Origin: Anaeramoeba flamelloides | Lineage: Eukaryota; Metamonada; Anaeramoebidae | DNA length: 64,000 nt | Assembly: GCA_027625915.1 (NCBI GenBank) | Contig: JANTQA010000036.1 | Location: forward strand, 367,501 to 431,500 | Reading direction: 5' to 3' | Position numbers and translations under genes: made by a program | The notes under the pieces: generated by a model | The model's database searches: none | Told to the model about the DNA's origin: nothing | Seen by the model: only the letters and a program-made list of their open reading frames with translations | Shown here: in pieces, positions 56,813 to 64,000 of the stretch | Position numbering within the stretch: the stretch's first letter is position 1 | Layout: every line of letters begins with the position of its first letter

Positions 56813-57317
56813 AACCTCGTTTTTTTTGGGAAATTCTTTAATAATGAACCAATTTTGATAAAATTTTATATTTGGTTTTATAATCTTAAATACTATTAGA
56901 ATTCTGTAGAATAAAAAATACCAGGGATATCGGTTCTTCAAAATAGTAATTAAAGGGGTTTCATTGTAAAAAAAATCCCATTCTCCAATCTCAAAAAAAA
57001 ATCCAATAATTTTCATTCTTGGATATCTGAAATAATTCTTTTTTATATATAAAGTTAATTTAATCTCAGCAAAAATCATTTTGAGTATTTTATTTAACAA
57101 AAATTTTATTTTTAGATTTATTTGTTAAATTAAAAAACTTTATAAAAATAAAAACTGATTCTTGATAAATAATAAAATTCAAATGTAATCAAAATTTTAA
57201 GGGAGATAATAAAAAGATCTCCAAAGTTCATAAAAATAACAACTGTAACAACAAAACTCTTTAAATATTGATTTAGTTTGGAATATTTCAAAGACAAGAG
57301 GAATTATTAATAATGGA

Positions 57318-57343
57318 ATATATATATATATATATATATATTA
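57318..57343. repeat. TA microsatellite
   Basis: About 12 uninterrupted TA units in an otherwise featureless spacer. Confidence 0.85.
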
Positions 57344-57479
57344 AATGAGAAGATTAATTCGAATGGTTTAAAAAAATCTCCCTACTTTCACAATAAGTCC
57401 ATTAAAGACAAGAAAAACACCAAAATATTCCACTTTAACAAAAATAATAAATTATTTCCAAATAGAGTAATATTGAATT

Positions 57480-58054
57480 ACAACTTTTTCATCAAGGTAG
57501 ATTTAATCATTTTTTCCGATTTTTCAAATTTTTGTACAGATTTGTTAAATTTTTGTTTTTCTTTTATTTTTCTATTTTTTCAAAAATTTTTGTTTTTTTT
57601 TTTCTTTATAAATTTCTTTTTTTTCTTTTTTTGATTCTTATTTTTGTAAAAATTTTAGTTTTTCTTTCGTTTCATCTTTTTTTTTAAAAAAAGAGATCAT
57701 TTGAAAAAAACAAAAAGATCTTCGAAAAGACAAATAATGACTAAGAAAATTTCGAGACAATGTAATGTATTTTTAAATGAATTTAATTATTAGTAAAAAA
57801 TCTTCTTGGTTAACTTTTTTCAGTTGAAGTTCAGTAAGAAAAAATCTGTAACACTTATTTCAAAAATTGTAACTCAGTTTTTTGTTTTTGGTATTATTCT
57901 ATTTTTTCAATTTTTAAAATATCAGGTTTTTATTTTTTTTAGAATGATTTAAAAGTGAATTGTAAAGTATATTTAAGAATTTGTTGTTTTTGAATACAAA
58001 TGAATATGTTTTTTTCCACAACTTATTATTTCAAGTGAGTCACGTGTTTTGAAA
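57480..58054. mobile_element. Family E element, fourth copy
   Basis: It aligns with 44601-45187: AAAAGACAAATAATGACTAA, TTTCAAAAATTGTAACTCAG, ATATCAGGTTTTTATTTT, and the end GTGAGTCACGTGTTTTGAAA. The left terminus is degraded. Confidence 0.65.
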
Positions 58055-59346
58055 TAATACTTCGTTTGAATTGAAAGATTCAAAAATCAAAAAAAAAAAA
58101 AAATCAAAAAAATCTGGTATGATTCTATTAATAATATCCTAAAGTCCAATACAGAATACTTTAGGTAAATTCAATTTAATTTGATAATTAATTTTCATTT
58201 GAGTATAGTTGATTAATTTCTTAAATTTCTTTTTTCTTGTAGATCCGATTAAAATTAAATTTTGGTTTTTTTTTTTTTTTTTTACTTTTTCTTTTTTATT
58301 TCTAAATCTACTTATAATTTCATATTATAGAATCTTAATATTAGCAAGTAATTACTTGTTTTTTTATTTTTGAAACTCTTCTTCCTATTAAAAAGAAAAT
58401 TAAACTCATAAAAAATAGAAAAAAATAATACAATAATTTCTTGATCTTTCTAATATAGATTTAATATTTATAAATATCAATATAGAGAAAATGTATAGTT
58501 TCAATTTATTTTTTGATAGTTTTTCATTAAAGAATTAGAGGTAATATTTTCACATTTGAAGTGATAAAATGAGATGAAAAAATAATTTACCTTTTCCCTG
58601 TAACTTGTAACCTAATTTAATATATTTTTACTTAATTGAGATTATTTTTTTCATTTTTTTTTCTTCTTGTCTCTTTATCTTATTAAAAGGAAAATGATTA
58701 CAATTAAGTTAGTAACCTATTCACTGAAAATAAGTATACTCAATTTTATAAAAAATAATCTCAAAAATATTGGAATGGGTTGTCAATCCAATACATTATT
58801 TGTTTTTTTTTTTTTTTTGATAGAATTTCCTCATTTAAATTGCAACAAAAAATAAACCTTTAATTTCCATAATTGTTTTTAAGAAAAAAATTTGTTTTCA
58901 AATTTAAATGGATAAAATTGTTAAAATATCAACAATTATTTCTTTTATTAATCCAATTACAAAAAAATGTTAAAAAGTTACAAAATATATTATTTTGTTT
59001 TTTTATATTAGTTAAAACATAAATTTACAAATAAAATGAAAAAAAAAAACTTCTTAAATCTTCTTGATCTGATATCTGAATTAATAAAATTTCTGTTCAA
59101 AATTGGTTTTTTATTTTTCCAATTTCTTTATCAACAATCTCCAAAAAGATGTGACCATGTATTTATACAAAACTTTCATAAAGAATCTTTTGTTAAAATC
59201 TCATTTAGGGTTCGAGGAAGAGTGATGCCAATGAACTTTTTTCCTCATTTAAAACAAGTGTATTAAGCTAAAAAAAATTTTGAAAAAATTAATTCCCTTT
59301 GAAATAGAAAAAAGTATTCAAATAATACTCAATTCGAAATCACAGT
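58055..59346. other. Spacer, no gene recognised
   Basis: Short frames at 58667-58855 and 59036-59266 have no resemblance to known proteins and run through T or A tracts. No clear repeat family except words near 58150-58200 that recur around 1310-1350 and 20045-20080 (TACTTT...TTTAAT..GATAAT). Confidence 0.4.
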
Positions 59347-60170
59347 CATGAAAAAAAATTTATTAAAACAATTCAATATTTGCTAATTTTACACTTTTTA
59401 ATAACTCCAATTAGAATAAACCGTATTAGTTAATAAAAGATCTTGGATCAAAAAATATTTCTAAAGATATTTTACAATTTAATTTGAGTAAAATTCTATT
59501 TTCTTATTAAGACATTTTTTTTAAATTTAATAGTAAAAAATTTGAATTTTTTTTTTTACTTTATAGATAAGCGGTTATTTTTTTATATTTCAAAAGTATT
59601 TTAAATCTGATGAATATCTTTCAGATAGGGAATCAATTATTTTGATTATTAAAGAATTATTTATTCTTTTAAATTGCCAAAATTATTATTTTTTTTTTTT
59701 GGATTTTTGGTTAAGTTAACCAGAAGGTTAGAAGAATAGAGTAAATCATATAGATTTTAGATAATTCTTTTAAATTAAAAAAAAGCTAGGCACTCTAAGG
59801 CACTCTCGGGCACTTTCAATATTTATCATCAGTTATTTTTTTTTTTCGTGTTTGAATGTTTTTAGATGAGTAGAATGTTTTCAAAACAATTGGTTATTAT
59901 CTATTCAAAAAAATATCCTAAAGTTGAATTTAAAGAAAATTCATTGTCGTATCCATGGTAAAAATTTTTACCCCAAAATAGACCTTTTATCTAGACTAGA
60001 GACTTTTTAAAATCGTAGTACTATTAACAACAATAAATACAACAGCCTCAATATTTTTAAGAATAGGAATTTTGATTATATTGTGAATAAACTCGATTAA
60101 CAAGGATGAAAAGATAATTTTAGTTATAGTTTTGACTAACTTTTTTTTTTCAATTTTATTTTTTCATACT
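59347..60170. mobile_element. Composite dispersed repeat, copy 4 (inverted)
   Basis: F arm 59347-59710, then a short P-type centre ending in GGCACT units (AAGCTAGGCACTCTAAGG at 59786-59803, then CTCGGGCACT), then the inverted D arm 59825-60150 with CTAGACTAGAGACTTTTTAA. The order and orientation mirror the copy at 21190-22020. Confidence 0.7.
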
Positions 60171-61053
60171 AGTGATAAGCACTACAAAAATTTGAAAAAT
60201 AATGGAATTGAATAAATTTATTACATTATATATATAACTATATTAGTATAATTGGAAAACATACCAACTATCAACATATAAATGTTTATTGTTTAAGTTG
60301 GATGATAATATTAGTTAGGAATTATTTCAAAAAAAAAATAAATGATTTTTTTTTTATTTTTAAATGAATTTTTGGCGTTTGGATCCTGTTTGTTATTTTT
60401 TTTTTATTATTTGATTATTAAAATTGAGAACTTCTTTAGATTTGATTTCTCAATTTGAATTTTATTATTAAAATCTTTCAAAATTTTTTTTTGAATTTAA
60501 TTTTTTTGTCATTTAGATCCAATGAATTTTAAATTACTTGAATTTTTTCTATTAAAAGAAATTTGATTTAACAGTGTTATTTTTTGGTGAAAAACTACAC
60601 CTAAAGTCAGAACCAAATCCACGATACGTAAAATGTTCTCAATATTGAAAAAATTCCAATTAATTTGGAAAAAGTTTTTTTCTTTTTCTCCTTAGTTTTC
60701 CTATTCAAAATAACAACAATTCAAGACACAAAGTAATGAGAAGATTTAGATTACTTGTATATACTTACAACTAGACTCTCATATTTAATCTTTTTTGAAT
60801 TTAACATAACAAATCAACTCACAACTTTGACCAAGATTTTGTCCTATCACCTTTCAAATTTTTCAATAATTTCTTAATCATTCAATCACTTGAAAAGCTC
60901 AAAGGTTTCTAAAAAAGTGAACAACTTTTCAAAGCTATTTTAAATTGTCTCGTGAAGAAATGCCAAGCAAAATCATTTTCCTGTTATTTTTTTCTTTTCT
61001 TTTCATCAGTCTTAGTTTTTATTCTCAGAAGGATTGAAAATAAAATCAAGAAA
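60171..61053. promoter_or_regulatory. Upstream region of the MAP kinase kinase gene
   Basis: No gene-like frame apart from an open stretch before the ATG that starts at GTG 60952 and encodes a hydrophobic run (FLLFFSSVLVF-like); it is probably 5' UTR. The promoter should lie within the last few hundred bases. Confidence 0.4.
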
Positions 61054-62843
61054 ATGTCGAAACGATTTAGGAAAAAAAAAAAACCATCATTTTCAATAAC
61101 AATACAAGTGCCCAAAGAAAAAGAAGAAAATGGAGGGATCACAATGTAACCTTTTAATTCGACGACTCTTTTTACGAATTATTTGATGAGCTTTTTTTTT
61201 TTCAACAATCAGTAAAAAAAAAAAAAAAAAAAAATAAACGATCAATTTATATTCCCAGAATTAAAAACTCTTCTTTAAAAAACCACAACGATGTTAAATA
61301 GTTGTATTGAAAAGATACTATTCTTCTCGAATTCCTTTCAAATTAAAAAACGAATAAAAAAAACTACTAATCAAAAATCTCCTCTTTCCAAGAATTGAAA
61401 AAAAAAAAGTTTTCAATTTGTTTGGTGCTTGTAATTCAAAATTTGAAACTTGATCCAAATTTTATTTGTTTCGAATCTTTTTTTCTTTTTTTTTGTAAAA
61501 ATATTTTTCCAAAACAAAAAAACAAAAAACAAACAACAAAAAATTAACAACAAAAAACACAAAACACAAAACACATCAAAACAAATAAACACCAAAATAC
61601 AACAAAACATCAAAATCCAACAAAACATTAAAAATAAAATGAACCATAAAGATCAAATACAGGAACTTTAAAAGATGGGGATTTACGTATTAGTAAACGA
61701 GGGATTATTATTAATAATAACAAGAATGAAAATACCAATAAGAATGAGAACAATGAAAAAGAAAAAGAAAAAATCCAGCCTGTTTTAGATAAAGTGCAAA
61801 GCACTTTAACTGAGACGTGTGGCGATGACAATGGGATCAAAATCAAGCTTGAAGATTTAACAGAACACGTTGTCCTTGGGCAAGGAGCAAGTGGTGTTGT
61901 TCAAAGGGTTCTCCACGAGCCGACGTCTACTGTTCTTGCGCTGAAGTCTATCAAATACGATTCCTCAAGCACAAAGAAATCAAAGCAAATCATTCAGGAG
62001 CTCAGGATCTGCTTCAAGGTTTCGAGCCCGTTTATTGTCGCGCCGTATGCAGCGTTTTTCGACGAGGGCAACATCCACATTGTTCTTGAGTACATGGACG
62101 CAGGCACCCTCGAGACCCTCTTGAAAAAATGCGGGACGATACCGGAAAAGATTCTGGGCAAAATTGCATCGCAGGTGATCCAGGGCTTTGTTCATCTGCA
62201 TGACGAGCACCATTTAATCCACCGTGACATCAAGCCCTCGAATTTGCTACTCACGCGCGGCGGCACTTGCAAAATCTCCGATTTCGGGGTTTCCTCGAAG
62301 GAGCTCATCAGCACCATCAAGCAGGCAGAGACCTGGGTTGGCACCGTGACCTATATGTCCCCAGAGAGGATCCGTGGCCAGCCGTATTCCTTTAATTCTG
62401 ATCTCTTTTCGCTGGGCCTGACGCTCATTGAGCTCGCCACAGGCAAGTTCCCCATGCCCGTCGAAATCCAAAAGAACAAAGTGACCTTTTGGGATCTCAT
62501 GAACTACATCACAAACGAACCCTCCCCTACCCTGGATCGCAACAAATTTTCAGACAAATTCGCAGACTTTGTCGACAAATGCTTAATCAAAGATCCTGAA
62601 AAGAGGCCCGAGGCTTCGACTTTAATGAAGCATTCCTGGATTAAAAAGCATTCGTGCAACGAAGAAAATTCAACAATAAGGAGATATCTGAAAAAAAACC
62701 TCCCAGCCGATAAATATTCAAAGGGCAAGAAGAAAAAGAAAAAGAAGAAGAAAAAGAAGAAAAGCAAGGAAAAGAAGGGAAAGAAAAAAAAAAATGAGAA
62801 AGAAAAGGAAAAGGAAAAGGAAAAGGAAAAAGAAAAAAAATAG
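61054..62843 (+). CDS. MAP kinase kinase (MEK/MKK)
   Basis: Two exons, 61054-61145 and 61652-62843, join in phase 2 and encode about 427 residues. The joined N-terminus gives KKPSFSITIQVPKEKEE, then ITISNTGTLKDGDLRIS, which matches the GTxKDGDL motif before the kinase domain of plant and slime-mould MKKs. The kinase domain (about 100-370) is complete: GQGASG 107-112, ALK with Lys129, HRDIKPSN with Asp223, DFG with Asp241, and TYMSPERI. The activation loop has Thr252 and Thr258 spaced T-x5-T, the plant-type spacing instead of the animal S-x3-S. It should phosphorylate a MAP kinase on Thr and Tyr. The C-terminus is a (K)n then (KE)n tail. A shorter reading starting at GTG 61794 misses the N-terminal motif. 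The kinase exon is far GC-richer than anything nearby. Confidence 0.92.
61146..61651 (+). other. Intron of the MAP kinase kinase gene
   Basis: Donor GTAACC after AT at 61144-61145; acceptor ATAAAG ending at 61651. The 506-base intron contains A and T runs and an (ACAAAA)n-like stretch at 61510-61630. A second possible acceptor (ATACAG, ending at 61662) would not keep the reading frame. Confidence 0.75.
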
Positions 62844-63575
62844 CCTTGGATGAAAAGAAAAATAAACAAATCAGAAAATTAAGAAATAAATTCTTTCTTT
62901 TTTTTTTTGTTTTTTTTTTTTGAGATCTACTATATCTACTATCTTTTTGATGACAAATCCTATTTTAGGAAATATTATTTGTTTTCAAAAAGTAATTACT
63001 TGATCTTCTGATCTTCGATAATACAGACGTTGTAATTAGTTCATTTGAGTCGAAATTTTTTTTTTTTGTTTTTTTTGATAAAAGTTTGGTAAATAATTTA
63101 TTTGCGGAATGCCTTGTGTATAATATTTTCTTCATAAGTGATTAACCTCTTCCAAGAAGAATTTTAAAATTAAAATATGCTTTCATTTGATGTATATAAT
63201 ATCAGGGTTCCAAGGTTTAAGTGTCTCAAAAAAATTCGATTTCTAAAATAGTACTAAAAGTTGATCAAGACCAATTTAAAAAAGATTCTATAATTAGTAA
63301 AAAAATCGAATAATTTTTGAAAAAAATCTACATTTCTTGATGAATATGAAGGTTTTTGTCATTAATCTAAAGACTTTAAGGTTCCAAAAAAATTCTTAAA
63401 TTTAGTTGAAAATGTAGATGAGTCCATAAAAAAATTGTTTTTTTTTTATTATATTTGTTAATGTTGTAACTGAGGTAATATACAAAATGATAGAATCTAA
63501 TTCTTGTCTGATTCAATAATTCCTTTTAGGAGATTTTTTTTTTTTTTTCTATTATCAGTTTTACAGAACACTAGC
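62844..63575. other. Spacer downstream of the MAP kinase kinase gene
   Basis: No gene-like frame. AT-rich DNA with T runs at 62898-62920 and 63057-63068; nothing else identified. Confidence 0.4.
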
Positions 63576-64000
63576 ATGAAAAAATAAAATTGTAAAAAAA
63601 AAGTTAGACAAAACTACTACCGTTCCTTAATCGATCATCTTTAATAATAGACTTTATACGTAATATAATCAAAATTCAAGAAATTTAAAATGATGAAGCT
63701 ATTGTTTTTATTGTTGTTTGTAGTCCTACCATTTGAATAGTATAAAGTCAATAAAAAAGGTCGATTTTTTTTTTTTTTTTTTTGGGGGTAATAATTTTTA
63801 AATGGATGTAAAGTAAGAATTTTAGTTTAATTCAACTTTTGGATATTTTTTTTGAAGACATAATAACTAATAGTTTTGAAAAAAACACTACTCTTCGAAC
63901 AAAACTCAAGTACAGAAAAAAAATAAATGATGAGAAATATTGCACAATCAAAAAAAAAAATATTTTTTTAAATTTAAATAAATAAATAATTCTTAAATTT
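63576..64000. mobile_element. Composite dispersed repeat, copy 5, cut by the window end
   Basis: The D arm (GTTAGACAAAACTACTACCG onward, ACATAATAACTAATAGTTTT) matches 21220-21490. From about 63965 the first bases of the F arm appear (AAATAAATAATTCTTAAATT). No palindromic centre lies between them, so this copy shows what the junction looks like without it. Confidence 0.65.

Noticed and set aside
61450-61671. Frame ending just before the MAP kinase kinase exon 2, with an ATG at 61639
   Set aside because: It is out of frame with the kinase domain. The upstream exon at 61054 gives the conserved N-terminal motif and the correct phase.
1-64000. LTR retrotransposons, Polinton-like or other virus-like elements, CRISPR arrays
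   Set aside because: No long terminal direct repeats, gag/capsid, integrase, type B polymerase or regularly spaced repeats were seen; all reverse-transcriptase traces are of LINE type.

Overview
The window is very AT-rich eukaryotic DNA, with intergenic runs of A or T often 10-30 bases long. It carries nine host protein-coding genes. The proteins look like those of a free-living protist: homopolymer and low-complexity tracts (D, E, K, Q, DS, RG, KE), introns bounded by GT and AG, and conserved eukaryotic trafficking, cytoskeletal and signalling domains. The style fits an AT-rich amoeboid protist such as Anaeramoeba or a relative. That placement is inference from composition and domain style; there is no rRNA or other taxonomic marker here, and I found no tRNA, rRNA, CRISPR array, LTR element or virus-like element.

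Layout. 1-2516: repeat-rich spacer, starting with the cut-off end of a mariner-type element. 2517-3635 (-): Dus1-type tRNA-dihydrouridine synthase. 3636-8185: spacer with a foldback element, a composite repeat, a LINE tail and a mariner-ended MITE. 8186-16241 (+): an FKBP15-like gene whose two exons are separated by a 5.3 kb intron that holds a near-complete DD34E mariner/Tc1 transposon on the opposite strand. 16242-22362: nested repeats, including a LINE inserted in another element. 22363-24465 (-) and 24669-25130 (-): an RG-rich gelsolin-domain protein and a small acidic coiled-coil protein. 30419-31573 (-): B-box/coiled-coil protein with a filamin-like C-terminus. 34267-38283 (-): VTA1/LIP5, rebuilt here from four exons with a 2.8 kb third intron. 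45590-47734 (-): a basic low-complexity protein of unknown function. 53085-54596 (+): ArfGAP. 61054-62843 (+): a MAP kinase kinase with a short first exon and an unusually GC-rich kinase domain.

How the genes relate. No operon or gene cluster is evident. Several products share themes: membrane trafficking (ArfGAP in COPI/Golgi traffic, VTA1 in ESCRT-III disassembly by VPS4, FKBP15 in endosome/actin biology) and actin or scaffold binding (gelsolin fold, filamin-like repeat). I read these as ordinary neighbours in a sparse genome.

The non-genic three quarters is largely a palimpsest of small inverted-repeat elements. At least seven families recur two or more times within 64 kb, some are nested inside one another, and 5'-truncated LINE copies share a 3' hairpin plus A tail. 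Exon joins were chosen by reading frame, splice dinucleotides and family similarity recalled from memory; transcripts were not available. No previously undescribed molecular system is convincingly present; the most interesting material is the repeat ecology and the transposon-filled introns.
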